64,000 nucleotides of DNA from Orientallactaga sibirica (GCA_036365145.1 JAEOAD010000012.1:43368501-43432500), one strand, 5' to 3'; shown: positions 1 to 11,948, counted from the stretch's first letter. Notes: a model not told the origin generated them from the letters alone. Program-made: numbers and translations.

Positions 1-128
1 AAATTCAGAAATGTCAACCATTCTAAACCAATGTGAAGTCTTCTTTATTCACTAATGGAAACTAAAGCAAAACATTTTTGGTGTGAAACATCATACAAAA
101 ACTTATACTTGGCCTTGGGATTACAAAC

Positions 129-266
129 CGCACACACACACACACATGCATGCACACACATGCACACATACACAAGTATATATACACACATATATAAATA
201 CGTATACATATATATATGGAGAGAAATAAAGGTATATAGATATAAATATACATAGATAGATAATAG
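129..266. repeat. CA/TA-rich microsatellite
   Basis: Imperfect (CA)n with TGCA interruptions runs into (TA)n and ATAGATA repeats. It is low-complexity sequence. The open frames that cross it on both strands (Thr/His or Tyr/Ile/Val runs) follow from the dinucleotide composition and are not genes. Confidence 0.9.
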
Positions 267-1040
267 AAATACATATGCATTCTCTAACTTCCAATGAATC
301 ATAACTTCTTAACTTTCAACACAGTTGAATAAGATCTAATGACAAGTAATGCTAATTTACTTTTTCACTCAAATGAGCATTCATGATCAACTACAATTTT
401 AACAGGCATTGAAAAAATAAACTAAACAACACAAAAATCTCTCTATAAACTCATACCACCAAATTAATTTCAAAGTTAATCAAAAAGTGATGCAAGGATT
501 TTTTTTTTTGTATTTGAGAAAAAGATTGCTTTCTGCCTATTGCCTATTTATAGTCCTCATATTGAGATAACATAATTTTAATCACAAATGCAATGATATT
601 CTCATTCATATACATATTTTGAGCAACACATTGTATAATTAATGCGTGAGGAATAATGTTAAATTTGATAGTTAAAAAGGAACACATGGGCTGCCTTTAA
701 GTACCTTCTAGTGTAATAGTCATGATAGATGGTTGTTTCTGTACTGATTATTACAATATGTGATGATGAAGTACACATTTGACAACTAAATAACACTGCT
801 GTTTCTTTGGGGAAGACAAACAAAGGAAAATATTTTAGGGTTTCCGTTTAATTCTTGTTTAATTTCCATTATAAACAAAAATTTGAAATCTACTTTCTGC
901 ATTCAATTTCCATTAATCTCCAATCTATACATCATGATATGATAAATATTTAGTGTCATATGCAAGAAATATATATTAAAAGCAAACAAAGTAATACAAG
1001 AAATTATATTGAAAATAAAACTGAGATGCAAAAATCGTGA
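267..1040. other. AT-rich DNA, nothing recognised
   Basis: No SINE, LINE or LTR signature and no coding potential were seen. There is a short T-run near 499-509. Confidence 0.6.
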
Positions 1041-1165
1041 TGTTTCAGCAGGTTAATGGTTCAACTGTGGTGCATCCAAGCAATGAAATACTATTTAATT
1101 TCAAAAAGATTAATAATTGCTACATACTCAGGAAATAGCAAAAGGCTTTGCAGAAGATTCAAACA
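1041..1165 (+). mobile_element. ancient L1 ORF2 3'-end fragment (L1M type)
   Basis: The stretch around 1064-1120 reads like the degraded mammalian L1 motif in which a wait-for-translation frame gives a one-residue-spaced Tyr/Met/Ser signature (gtggtgcatcc, then gaaatactatttaat, then acatactcagg). It ends in an AAAAGAT-type stretch. No open frame remains. It is far more diverged than the L1 copies at 2-8 kb and 48-54 kb, so it belongs to an older L1 layer. A chance resemblance is possible. Confidence 0.45.
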
Positions 1166-1606
1166 CTTCAAAGAAAAGATGTTTAACTAGGGCAAAGACT
1201 CATTTATGTTACATGGTCAAGATCATAAGCAATGAGCACTCTTTCCCTTGACCTGTTCATTTTGAATATGGAAAAATTCTTTGAAAACTTTGCATTAAAT
1301 AAGAATACTTTAATAAATATTCAAAGCTTATAATCATAATGAATGGAAGAGTGATGGATCAAAAAGTCCCTTCTAGAGAATGTACTTTGATGTGTGTTAA
1401 TTTCTTGATTTCTTTCCTGTTTTAAAAAGCGTAACTATGATATACTACAATTTTTTCTCTAAATCAAGTTAGTTGTTAGCTCATTTTGACTTAGGTATTT
1501 AGCCAAATGCTCAGGGAATATTTGTTCATGTTACATACATACAAATTGAAAAGCTGATTTGACCACTGAAGAATTGTGTGAATTTTATGTGACAAGAAAT
1601 TATAAA
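1166..1606. other. unassigned AT-rich DNA
   Basis: No recognisable repeat or gene was seen. Confidence 0.55.
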
Positions 1607-1636
1607 TTTATATATATATATATATATATATATATC
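1607..1636. repeat. (TA)n microsatellite
   Basis: Pure TA dinucleotide run of about 14 units. Confidence 0.9.
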
Positions 1637-1717
1637 CTTGCAAAACAAAAAACTGAGAATTCTCCACCAAGTTTTCCTAGACCCACAATGAAAGTCTCCA
1701 ATAAAAAAAAAAAGGAA

Positions 1718-1851
1718 GCCGGGCGTGGTGGCGCACGCCTTTAATCCCAGCACTCGGGAGGCAGAGGTAGGAGGATCGCCGAGAGTTCGAGGCCACCCTG
1801 AGACTACATGGTTAATTCCAGGTCAGCCTGGACCAGAGTGAGACCCTACCT

Positions 1852-1904
<53 letters not shown>
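1718..1904 (+). mobile_element. B1 SINE with 52-nt A tail
   Basis: 7SL-derived B1. It opens with gccgggcgtggtggcgcacg and ctttaatcccagcac and carries the B1 body gtgagaccctacctc, followed by an uninterrupted A run at 1853-1904. The head keeps CpGs (gggcgtggtggcgcacgcc) and the tail is pure, so this copy is young. Its 7SL-type Pol III boxes look largely intact. Confidence 0.95.
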
Positions 1905-1906
<2 letters not shown>

Positions 1907-1910
1907 AGAC

Positions 1911-2024
1911 AAGCCAGGCTGTGAGTTTTAGGCCTCCCTGAGATGACATAGTGAATTCTAGGTCAGCCTGAGCTAGAGTGAGACTCTACCTCAAAATAAT
2001 AATAATAATAATAATAATTAAAAA
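1911..2024 (+). mobile_element. B1 SINE with internal deletion, (AAT)n tail
   Basis: A second B1 lies directly behind the first. It starts gccaggctgtgagttttagg, so the normal middle of the left half is missing, and ends gtgagactctacctc followed by (AAT)8. The A-rich tail of the neighbouring B1 probably served as insertion site. Confidence 0.85.
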
Positions 2025-2206
2025 AAAAAAAAGAGAGAGAGAGAGACAGAAAAAGAACACAATCCCAAACAATCCCAAAAGGAAAGCAGAATGAGTTGTG
2101 TAACCCTGACCAAGCAAATCACAGAATGGGAAGCAAATCATAAAATCCAACAATCACATAAATGAAATGTAACAAATCAGCACACAATATTCATCACTAG
2201 GAAAAA

Positions 2207-3060
2207 CCAAAGGGATAAATGAATTGAAGCTGAGTCAACAAATAGAAGAATTCAAGAACCAGTTGATTAAGCTTAATGAAGACATGATTAAATGCAAGAA
2301 AGAATCCAAGGAAGCATCATGAAAATCAAATCATGACATGAAAGTGCAACTCAAAAAAGGGATGGATACAATACACAAAAAAAAAAAAAAATGCAACAGA
2401 AAAAAAATCAAATAAAGCTTGTAAAGACTCTCTAGAAACCCGTACTAACTGGGCTAATCATTGGAGGACATAACCTCACATCTAGAAGAGAAGACAAAAA
2501 AAAAAATAATAATTGGAAGTCCAAAAACTTCACTAATTTAAAAACTTGCAAACAGAGTATGAGGGAATTGTAGTATGCCCTAAAACATCTGGATCATGGG
2601 TTATACCCATGAGAAGGGGAAGATATTCAAGCCAGTCCAAAGACATGGAGAGCATATTCAACAAAATTATTGAAGGCAACCTTCCAACTCTCTCAAAAGA
2701 GAGACCCATCCAGATACAAGAAGCTCACAGAACACCAAACAGACTGGACCAAAGAAGAAACTCTCCAAGGCATATTGTAGTTAAAACTCTTAATAATGAA
2801 TACAAACAGAAACTGAGAAAATCAGCAAGAAACAACTCATTTTCAACACATACCCCAAAAGCCAGAAGGGCTTGAAATAGAGCACTTCAAAGTCTAAAAC
2901 TGTGCCTTACCGCCCAAATTACTGTGCTGTGTAAATGTATCCCTCATAATAGATGGTGAATGGAAAATGTCCCCTGATAAGAGGCTGCTATATGATTATA
3001 TGAAAACAAAGACAAACCTACAGATAATACTTCAGGAAATACATCACAACGAAGAATCAA
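2207..3060 (+). pseudogene. L1 ORF1 pseudogene (copy 1)
   Basis: ORF1p is the L1 RNA-binding chaperone. A 109-codon open stretch (2546-2875) carries the RRM-like core, with the IFNKIIEGNLPTLS and ERPIQIQEAHRTPNR segments followed by PRHIVV. These match the mammalian ORF1p pattern of ...NFPNL...IQEIQRTPQR...PRHIIV. The C-terminal domain continues in other frames at about 2945-3045 (IIDGE, then LLYDYMKTKTNLQIILQEI). The upstream part (2207-2400) matches the coiled-coil-coding region of copy 2. Several stops and frameshifts break it. Confidence 0.85.
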
Positions 3061-3168
3061 ACAATCAGCATCAAGAGCCTCTACGTGGAACAATACATTA
3101 AACAAAACTAGAGAAGGCCTGACAATATACAAAGTCAAAAAATATGAAATCCCATTAGAGACTTGAAC

Positions 3169-6100
3169 ATGGCAGGGATTAAGTCAAACTTCACAGTTAT
3201 AACATTAAATATTAGTGGTCTAAACTCACCCATCAAAAGATAAACGATAACATGGTTTATCAAAAAAATGGAGCCTTCTATCTTCTATATTCTGTCTTTA
3301 AGAAACCTGCCTCACCACTAAGATAGACATCTCCTCAAGGTAAAAGGATTGAAAATAATTTTCCATGCAAGCAGGTGTGGCTATATTAATAGCTGAAAAA
3401 ATATACTGAAAACTGAAAGTAACCAAAAGGACAAAGAAGGCCATATCAATGGAATAATTGAAGAAGAGGACATCACAATCATAAATCTATACATACCAAA
3501 CACAGGTGTACCACATTGTATGAAAGAAAACCTATTTGATAACAAACCAGAAATAAACCCCAACACCATAATAATATGAGACATCAATTTCCAACTGTCA
3601 TCAATAGATCAATCATTGAAGCAGAAAATCAATAGGGAAATAATAGAGATTAACAACACCAAAGATCAACTAGACCTAACAAGGAACTATTGAATATTAC
3701 AAACCGATAGACACAATACACATTCTTTTCAGCAGCTCACAGAACCTATGCTTGTCTGACTTACATGGGATCTGGGGAGTCGAACATGGGTTCTTAAGCT
3801 CCACAGGCAGGTGCCCTAACCACTAAGGAATTTCTCCAGCCCTTAAAAAAAAATAAAAAACTAGAACTCAACAATAAGAGAAATAACAAAAAAAAAATTA
3901 CACCAGCCCCAGGAGACTGAATAACATGCTATTAAATTATGAATGGGTTGTGAAAGAAATAAAAAAAGAAATTGTTAAATTTCTAAAACTGAATTATAAT
4001 AAAAGCACAACATACCAAAAATTTGGGACACATGAAGGCAGTCCCAAGGGGAAAATTCCTAACACTAAATGCCTTTTTAACAAAGACAGATAGATCTTGA
4101 ATTCATAAGTTAACCATCCACCCAAAGGCATTGGAAAAACAAGAACAATTAATTCCTAAAAGTTACAGATGGAAATATATAATTAAGATCAGATAAGAAA
4201 TAAATGAATTGGAAACTAAGAAAACATTTAAGGAAATTGATGAAATGAAGAACTGATTCTTTCAAACAAATGAACATGATTGATAAACCCTGGGCTAATT
4301 TGATCAAAAAAAAAAAAAAAACCAGAGAAGTTTCAAATTAACCAAATTAGAATTAGTAAAAAGAGAGAGGACACAACAAACATCAATGAAATTGGAAGAA
4401 TCACCAGGACATATTTCCCAAACTCTACTCCACAAAAATGGATAACCTGGAATAAATGGATGAATTTCTAGACACACACCACCTACCAGAACTAAATTCA
4501 GGGCAAATGCTTTTCTTAAACAAACCTGTTACATTCAAATATCTCCCAAAAAGGAAAAGTTCAGGACATGATGCATTCTTAAATTCTACCAAAACTTTAT
4601 TGAAGAGCTGAAACCACTTATTCTCAAGATTTTTCAGATAAATGGAGAATGGGGAATGCTCTGTAAATACTTTTATGAAACCAGCATTACCCTAATACCA
4701 AGACAAGACAGAGACACTATAAGAACAGGAAACTATAGACCTATATCTCTGATGAACTTAGATGCAAAATTCCTGAGCAAAAATCTTGCAAACCGAATTC
4801 AACAATAAATCAAAACACTTATCTACCTTAATCAAGCAGTTGTCATCCCAGTGATGCAGGGGTGATTCTCATATGAAAATTGATTCATAAAATACATCAC
4901 ATAATAAAGTTAAATATAAGCACCACACGATTATTTCAATACATGCAGAGCAGAGAAGGCCTTCAACAAAATACAACATTACTTCATGATGAAAACACTG
5001 GAGAGTCTACATATGGTGTGTTCATAGCTAAACATAAAAAAGATATATAAAAAAACACCTAAAGCTCAAATCATACTTAATGGACAAAGACTCAAGGAAT
5101 TCCTGTTATGATCTGAAACAAGACAGGGGTGCCAATCTGACTACTACTCTTCAACATAGTACCAGAAATCCTAGAACAAACAATAAGATAAGAGAAAGAT
5201 ATGAAAGGGAGACAAATTGGAGAGAAAGAAATCAAAGTAGCCCTATTGGCAATTGACATGATCCTATACATAAGTGACTTGAAAGACTCTATTATAAAAC
5301 TTGTAAATGTGATAAAGTCCTTCAGCAAAGTTGTAGGATACAAACTAAACACACAAAAATCTGTAGTTTTCCTATAGGAAAAGATAAATGTACAGAGAAA
5401 CGAATCAGCAAGGTTGAACTGTTTCCAATAGACATAAAAAAAAATCAAATACCTTGGAATAACACTACTCAAGGATATGAAAGATTTATATAATGAAAAC
5501 ATAAAACACTCAGGAAAGAAATTGAAGAGGACATGAGAAGTTGAAAAAAATGTCCCAAGCTCCTGGATAGGTAGAATTAATATTTTGCAAATAGCAATTC
5601 TACCAACATCAATACACAGACTCAATGCAATTCCAATAAAAATAATAGCATCTTTCCTCACAATATGCATATGGAATGCAGAAGGCCCCAGATATCCCAA
5701 AATATACTCAGCAAAATAAACATCTGTGAGGGTATCACCATACCTGATCCATAGCTACACTACAAAACCATAGTAACAAAATCAGAATGGTACTGTCCTA
5801 AAAAGAGACATATAGACCAATGTAACAGAATTAAAGACCCAGCCCTTAGTTCAAGGAACTGCAGCTACTTGAAAGACAACAGTGTACACTGAAGAAGACA
5901 ACTTCAACAAATGTGCTGGAAAAATTGATTAACCAAATGTAAAAAATGAAACTTTTCCCCGTCTTCTCACTATCCAAAAAAATCAACACAAAATGGATTA
6001 ATGACTTTAAAATAACACATGAAACTCTTCAATGCATGGGACAAAGAATAAGGGGAACTCTCCATAATATATAGAGAAGAAAAGCTTCCTGAAAAATACC

Positions 6101-6891
6101 CCAGTACTCATCACTCAACCAATGGGATCTCATTAAGCTAAAAGCTTTTGTATAGACAAATATACAATAAACAGAGCTAACAGACTACCCAGAGAATGGG
6201 AAAAATCTCTACCAGCAATACCACTAATAGAGGACTAATATTTAGAATCTACAAAGAACTCAAAAACCTAAAGAATAAAAAAAAAAAAATCAAACAATCC
6301 ATTCAAAAAATGGGGCAGAGAACTGAATAGGGAATTCTCAATGGAAGAAAGATAAATGTCTAATACTCACTTAGGAAAATATTCAATATCTTTAACCATC
6401 AGTGAAATACAAATAAACATAACTATAAGATTCCACCATATTCCAGAAAGAATGGCAATCATTAAAAAAATCAACTGACAATAAATGGGGGCGAGGATGA
6501 GGAGAAAGAGCAACACCAATTCAATATTGGTGGGAGTACAATCTTGTACAACCACTATGAAAATTAATATGAAGATTCTTGAAAAAGATGAAAATAGAGC
6601 TACCAGCTGACCCAGCTATTCCTCTATTGGGCATCTGTTCTAAAGGATTCACTACAGAGATAGTTGCTCAACCATGTTCATAGCTGCTCAATTCACATTG
6701 GCTTAGAACTGGAATTAACACATGGGGCGATCATTTGATGAATGAATAACAGAATTCTACTCAGAAGAAAGGGAAGATGATATAATAAAATTTGTGGGAA
6801 GTGGTAGTGTTTGGAAAAGATCATACTAAGGTAACTCACCCAAACACAGAAAGGCAAATGTGCCATGTTTTCCCTCATCTGTAGTTCCTAA
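3169..6891 (+). pseudogene. L1 ORF2 pseudogene (endonuclease/RT, copy 1)
   Basis: ORF2p is the L1 endonuclease and reverse transcriptase. A start-like ATG at 3169 leads into an APE-type EN domain: NISGLNSPIKR, later EEDITIINLYIPNTG and NTIII, then DINF. Segments like KAVPRGKFL and KYIIKIR, then EINELETKKT, are the usual link to RT. The RT active-site region around 5250 reads LAIDMILYIS instead of FADDMILYI, so both the first aspartate and the frame context are damaged. The family stop taa is at 6889-6891 after MFSLICSS. A DIP SINE and a local deletion interrupt the EN-RT linker near 3750-3850. Confidence 0.9.
3750..3842 (-). mobile_element. DIP SINE head fragment inside L1 ORF2
   Basis: On the minus strand it begins gggctggagaaattccttag and continues through the tRNA-like head (gttcgactccccagatccc). 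Only the ~90-bp 5' head is present. The DIP-specific body and tail are missing on the left, where L1 sequence resumes at once. This is the reverse of normal 5' truncation, so a later deletion is likely. Confidence 0.85.
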
Positions 6892-7939
6892 CCTGGAACA
6901 GTTTGCAGGCAACTCAAGGGACAGTACTAGAGATGGAAGGATTTGGGGGAGAGCAAGGAGAGGGTGGGGGAGAGATACACACAAAACTAAATCCAAATAT
7001 TACTTGTATCATAGAAACTTTCCTCCTGGATAGCAGATTATAAATTATAACTCTCAATCAGAATATAGTGGGATTGTCCTGTAAGAAAGTACGTGGAGAG
7101 GGTAGGATGAAGACTAACCAGAAAACATTTGTCTCTGGCTTGTAACTCCCAGTACCAGAAATTGGTTACAATCCACATTATTTTACTGATTGGAGGGCCT
7201 AAGAAGGCCTAAAAACAAGGAAGGCTTCTGTTATAGCACCTGATTACATGCCTGAGGTAAAAAGCAATATCCTGTTGAAGACACTACATGCTCCCAACAC
7301 AGAACATCCAGATATCTGGCTCGAATCTGGAAGAAAGCCAGTTCCCAGATGGTTAGCACATACAGTGCTAGAAAGCACTACATTATCTGCTGGGGGAAAA
7401 TGGCCAACAATGTTGTGAACTAGCAGGGGATACTGCTATACCAAGACATACTCACCTGTGCAATGGTAGCAGCCTTGATGAATAATCAATGGATTCCTGA
7501 CTGGCTAAAAGACCCAAATCAGAAACCTATGGAGACCAAGATTATGGTCTTCAATGAAAATCTTCCATTAGTTCTTGGCCAAAAGACAGGCTACACTCAT
7601 TCAAATCTCTCTACATTAACAATGTTTATCTCCTTGAACCTATGTTAATCTCACTCTCCATTGAAGAATCTGTATTTATTTTTTCAGAAAGCAATGAGAA
7701 CCGAGCACAACCAAAAACTATCAAGATAAGAAAAATAGCTGAACCCATGGAAGTAGATGACCCAACCTTTGTTTAGCCAGAGAGAAACCACAGAGAAATT
7801 TGTGATATGAGCAAGAGTGCTGCTTCCATGTTGAGCCTAACAAACTGGACCAGGTTGAAAGAGAAAGACACTGAGGCTACTCAAAATGTACCAAGTCAGA
7901 AATCCAGAAGCTGCTACAAGCTCAACACTAAAGTAGACT

Positions 7940-7981
<42 letters not shown>

Positions 7982-8300
7982 CTCAGGGAATTTTGTAAGG
8001 GAGGGTGGAAAGATTGTAATAGCCACAGGGTGTGAGGGAATATACAGAGGCATTGCCCACCCCTCACAATGATTGACTGCTGCTCACACAATTCATAACC
8101 CCATGGTGAACACCAGCAATCCCATTGAGAAGGACCCCCAGTGGAATGGGGGCAGGGAAGAGGGAAATGTTTGGTACCAACATATGATGTGTCCATACAA
8201 AGTTCCTACTTTTAAAAAAGGGAAGAAAATAATGGTGGTTTAGAATTTCTTTTAATTTTCTATAGAAAAAATAAAATATATAAAAAATAAAATATATAAA
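6892..8300 (+). other. L1 3'UTR (copy 1)
   Basis: Non-coding tail of the L1. It is shared with copies 2 and 3: a G-rich purine stretch just after the ORF2 stop (6944-6975), then the blocks aaattggttacaa, gatatctgg and accaacatatgatgtgtcca. A (CA)n array sits inside at 7942-7980. Confidence 0.85.
7942..7980. repeat. (CA)n microsatellite
   Basis: Pure CA run of about 19 units inside the L1 3'UTR. Copies 2 and 3 lack it at this position, so it expanded after insertion. Confidence 0.95.
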
Positions 8301-8313
8301 AAAATAAAATAGA

Positions 8314-8474
8314 GCCAGGTGTGATGGTGCACACCTTTAATCCCAGCACTTGAGAGGTAGAGTAGGAGGAGCGCCATGAGTTTGAGGCCAACCTGAGAAT
8401 AGATAGTAAGTACCAGGTCAACCTGGACTAGAGCGAGACCCTACCTCGTAAAACTGAAAGGAAAAAAAAAAAAG
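8314..8474 (+). mobile_element. B1 SINE
   Basis: Full-length, moderately diverged B1 (gccaggtgtgatggtgcaca, ctttaatcccagcactt, gagcgagaccctacctc) with a short A tail, inserted into the A-rich L1 tail. Confidence 0.93.
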
Positions 8475-8943
8475 GAAAATAGACTGAAACTGTCCAGGAG
8501 AACAAAGGGATTTATGGGAAAGGGGAAGGGTAGCAAGGAAAAAAGAACGTATTAAATGTACAATATATCCTTGCATGAAATTTTTAAAAAAGATGTGATG
8601 AAAGGAATTATTTCATTTTTTTCTGCAGTATTATCTCATGATATATCTCTCAAAACATTTTATTATTCAGTATAAACTGTGATGCAAACTAAATATTCTT
8701 GTTCAAATTTCATTTGCAAATAACATACAATTCCTATGATGTATAGATTAATAAACTATATGAACAGAAAAAATGAGACAGGTTAGAAAGAGTTGGTTAA
8801 ATTTTCCTGCCAACGAAGGTCATGTGCAAATTGAGAATTGCATCCTAAAAACATCAGATACATGCATAAAGGAGGTGCTGATATGAGTTCTCTACTGACA
8901 TTAATGGTGACTTAGATTGGAGATATTAAAAAGCTGTTACAGA
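8475..8943. other. unassigned AT-rich DNA
   Basis: Purine-rich start (8500-8550), then AT-rich. No family or gene recognised. Confidence 0.5.
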
Positions 8944-9110
8944 GCCGGGCGTGGTGGCACACTTTAATCCCAGCACTCAGGAGGCAGAGGTAGGAGGATC
9001 GCCATGAGTTCAAGGCCACCTGAGACTACATAGTGAGTTCCAGGTCAACCTGGGCTAGAGTGAGACCCTGCCTCAAAAAGCAAAAATAAATAAATAAGTA
9101 AATAAATAAA
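8944..9110 (+). mobile_element. B1 SINE
   Basis: Near-complete B1 (gccgggcgtggtggcacact, cagcactcaggaggcagagg) with an AAATAAATAAGT tail. A small deletion in the head (cacac-ctttaat to cactttaat) is visible. Confidence 0.95.
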
Positions 9111-9917
9111 CTGTCACATTTTATCAAGGGAGTATCAATCTGAATAAAAGAAAGCTCAAGTCTGTATTGTTTATTTATCCTTAAAATAACGACTGACACA
9201 TTAGAAAAGCAAATCAATATAATTTTTCCTAAAGAATTAATACATGCTAAAGAGCCCTTTCTTTGATATCAAAGTACCGTAATGAGAGTTTTTTCTTTTG
9301 TATACAAACATTTCAGCCTTGATAATAGGAATGTTTGTCTTCCATAATATTTAAGACACAGTATCTTTTACCTTTGATTAACAGAGATATATTAAATAGC
9401 AGATTGAAATAATGTGACCAATATTCATGGTGGCCAATGTCATCTAAAATGTCATAAAAGTACATACATAAAGATGAAAAAAAAAGTTCCACATAGAAAA
9501 TTAACACTTTCTTAAGAAGCAAGACTAAATTGTTTGAGCTAAATAAGCATTGAGACAAATTTATATAAAATTTATTATATAAAACACATAATAAATTTAT
9601 ATATTCAGATGAACATTTTGAATTCATGTGTTACATAAAAACAAAAGAAGCATTGCAAAATGAAAATCATTTAACTAACATTTATGGCATCAGGTGTGAG
9701 ATTCTATAATGACTAATTACAGAGAATATGCTTTGTATATTGGCATGAAAGATTATATTTATTTGGCACTGCTACTGTCATATCACTATAATATTACAAA
9801 ATTTCTCACTTTTAAAATGAATTATTTCTACCATTCCTGAGAATTTATCCAGCCTCTGGCATTTTGCTATTAGTAACAAAAAATACATTAATAAAACTCA
9901 CATGTAAATTGTATTAT
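9111..9917. other. unassigned AT-rich DNA
   Basis: Nothing recognised. Short open frames on the minus strand are Leu/Phe/Tyr-rich products of AT composition. Confidence 0.55.
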
Positions 9918-10140
9918 TTTTGAAAGAGTCTCATGTAGCCTAGGCTGACTTTGAATTCACTGTAGTCAAGATAGACAAGGATGACTTTGAACTTCTGATA
10001 TTTCTCATGTCTTCCAAGCTACCCCCATCTGACAGACTTTCCCTGGCAGGAATTATCATGCCTGATTTTTGTTGGTGCTTTGTTTTAATTGTTGTTATTG
10101 CTAAGAACTGAACCCAGGACTTTGACTGGTAATGACTACA
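9918..10140 (-). mobile_element. ancient composite SINE (B4/RSINE1 type)
   Basis: Read on the minus strand it has an ID-like tRNA head (ctgggttcagttcttagc-type, from 10080-10130) followed by a degraded B1-like 3' half (10010 down to 9925). That order is the architecture of rodent B4 elements. It is strongly diverged, consistent with an old rodent SINE. Confidence 0.6.
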
Positions 10141-10584
10141 AATTCTCAAAAATTCCAGGACTTTTCTTTCCTTTGATTAAGATGGGTAATGTTACCTAGA
10201 ATGAGGTGAATATCAAGATGTGTATGTCAGAGTATGCATTATCATCTAATTATATTAAAAGGAAATAAAATATTCTTGGAATTATCAGCCTTCAATTATC
10301 TGTATTATTTTTGAGTTCTATTGAAGTACAATTGAGTGTTACTATAGGTCATTACAAGATAGAAACATGTCATCATTTATCATTGTCTCTTTTTTTATAT
10401 TCATCTTCTGAAAACTATCATCATCTCTTAGAAACCCTTCAACTAAATTGAATTGAATAAATCATCCACAAAGCTTGATATAAAATGTCACAACTGGATT
10501 TTGATTTAATGTTGAATAAAACTTGCTTTTTTTTCATAGCAAGTTACCCTAGAAATGGTAGATACATTAAAACTTTATATTATC
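10141..10584. other. unassigned AT-rich DNA
   Basis: No repeat or gene signature seen. Confidence 0.55.
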
Positions 10585-10662
10585 TTTTTTTTTTTTTTTT
10601 TTTTTTTTTAAGACAGCTATCTAGCTCAGGCTGATCTGGAACTCAGTAAGTAACCCAGATTG
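10585..10662 (-). mobile_element. B1 SINE 3' fragment
   Basis: A T-run (A tail in minus orientation, 10585-10609) is followed by agctcaggctgatctggaac and taagtaaccc, the 3' half of B1. The 5' half is absent. Confidence 0.7.
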
Positions 10663-10751
10663 CCCTTTTCTATGCAATTCTTCTGCTTCTCCTTCTTGAG
10701 TACAGATATTATATTTGTGTGTCATGATAACTGGCTGGAACTTTCTAAGAT

Positions 10752-10786
10752 ATGTGTGTGTGTGTGTGTGTGTCTATGTGTGTGTT
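10752..10786. repeat. (TG)n microsatellite
   Basis: TG run with one CTATG interruption. Confidence 0.93.
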
Positions 10787-10967
10787 TTGGATCAGTTATG
10801 ATTTGGATGTGGATGGGTTACATCTCTCAAGACTTCATATGTTAAAATATATTCTAAAGTTTTATGCATCAAGGGGGTGGGAATTCAATCTATAATATTT
10901 TTTTTTTTTTAGATATGGAAACTAAGGGAAATGATTGGGATTAAATAAGGGATTATAATGTATAGAA

Positions 10968-10969
<2 letters not shown>

Positions 10970-11010
<41 letters not shown>
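10970..11010. repeat. (CA)n microsatellite
   Basis: Pure CA run of about 20 units. Confidence 0.95.
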
Positions 11011-11012
<2 letters not shown>

Positions 11013-11149
11013 CCTGTCTCTTACTCTGATGACCTGAACTACTTTAGGACATGACCACAAAGGAGACCACTACCAGATATGATCTTTTGACCTTGAATCA
11101 TGAGAAACATGATCTAAAATATTCTTTGTTCCTTTTTAACTAATATTTT

Positions 11150-11366
11150 TAAATGTTATTTATTTATTAATTTATTTGAGAGAGGCAGAAAGATGGAGAC
11201 AGAGAGAGCGGGAATGGGTATTTCAGGGCCTCCTGCCACTGCAGACCAACTCCATATGGTATGTGCCACTTTGTGGTTCTGGCTTTGCATAGGTATTGGA
11301 GAATTGAAACTGGACTGCTAGACTTTGGAGGCAGGCACTTTAACCTCTGAGCCATCTCTCTGGTCC
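11150..11366 (-). mobile_element. DIP SINE
   Basis: In minus orientation the head is ggaccagagagatggctcag, with the B-box region degraded, then the DIP body (ccacaaagtggcacatacc) and the GA/TC-rich stretch, and a TTATTTATTAATTTATTT tail at the left end. Full length but old. Confidence 0.93.
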
Positions 11367-11778
11367 AGATATTTTTGTTCCTTATAAATTACCCAGTCTG
11401 AGATTTTGTGCTAATGACAACATTTAAGAGGTTAATGTAGTTCATACGTAAAACATTATCTCTAATGTTGAATTGGAATGTACAAGTGACTCAAAGTAAA
11501 TATCATTGCTAATTGTCATAAAACATAATTTTGTGTCAATTACTTTCAGACTCAGTTATAGTATAGGTTTGTCATATCATTACCTCTGTCATGTTTTTAA
11601 ATATTATAATAGCAATATGTTAACCAAATTACTTTGTATATGTTTTAGAAAATCACTTAGAAATATAATAGGAAAACAGTGCAAGTTTAAGTCAGTGAAA
11701 TATGATAGTCATTGCAGAAACCATGAAATAAACAATAAGGGCTATCTATAAATCTCTAAAATAGGATGAAGATTAAAA
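11367..11778. other. unassigned AT-rich DNA
   Basis: No family recognised. An 81-codon open frame at 11506-11751 has no recognisable motif, no start context and AT-driven composition, so it is not called as a gene. Confidence 0.5.
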
Positions 11779-11793
11779 AGAGAGAGAGAGAGA

Positions 11794-11946
11794 ACTAGGT
11801 ATGGTGGCACATGCTTTTAGTCCAAGTACTTAGGACGGGAGTCTGAGGTAGAAGGATTATTTTAAATTCAAGGCCTGCTTGAGGCTACAAAGTGAGTTCC
11901 AGGTCAGCCTTAGCTAGACAGAGACTGTTCCTTAAAAACAGAAAAG
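11794..11946 (+). mobile_element. B1 SINE (diverged)
   Basis: taggtatggtggcacatgct, tagtccaagtacttaggac, caaggcctgcttgaggctac: an old B1 preceded by (GA)n and ended by an A-rich tail into which the next B1 inserted. Confidence 0.85.
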
Positions 11947-11948
11947 AG

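Larger units (their letters stand above)
2051..8300 (+). mobile_element. degraded L1 LINE (copy 1), 5'-truncated
   Basis: Long L1 remnant with ORF1, ORF2 and a ~1.35-kb 3'UTR in order. It lacks a 5'UTR and the start of ORF1, which is normal for 5' truncation. It aligns by eye to the L1 at 48.2-53.6 kb over ORF1, RT, the ORF2 C-terminus and the 3'UTR, so both belong to one family. Stops and frameshifts are dense throughout, so it cannot move. It ends in an A-rich stretch (8253-8313). Confidence 0.95.

Noticed and set aside
5092..5700. 202-codon open frame on the minus strand, the longest in the window
   Set aside because: It is antisense to the L1 copy 1 RT region. The sense strand reads clear RT motifs such as KYLGITLLKDMKDLYNEN. 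The frame is Phe/Ile/Ser-rich by chance.
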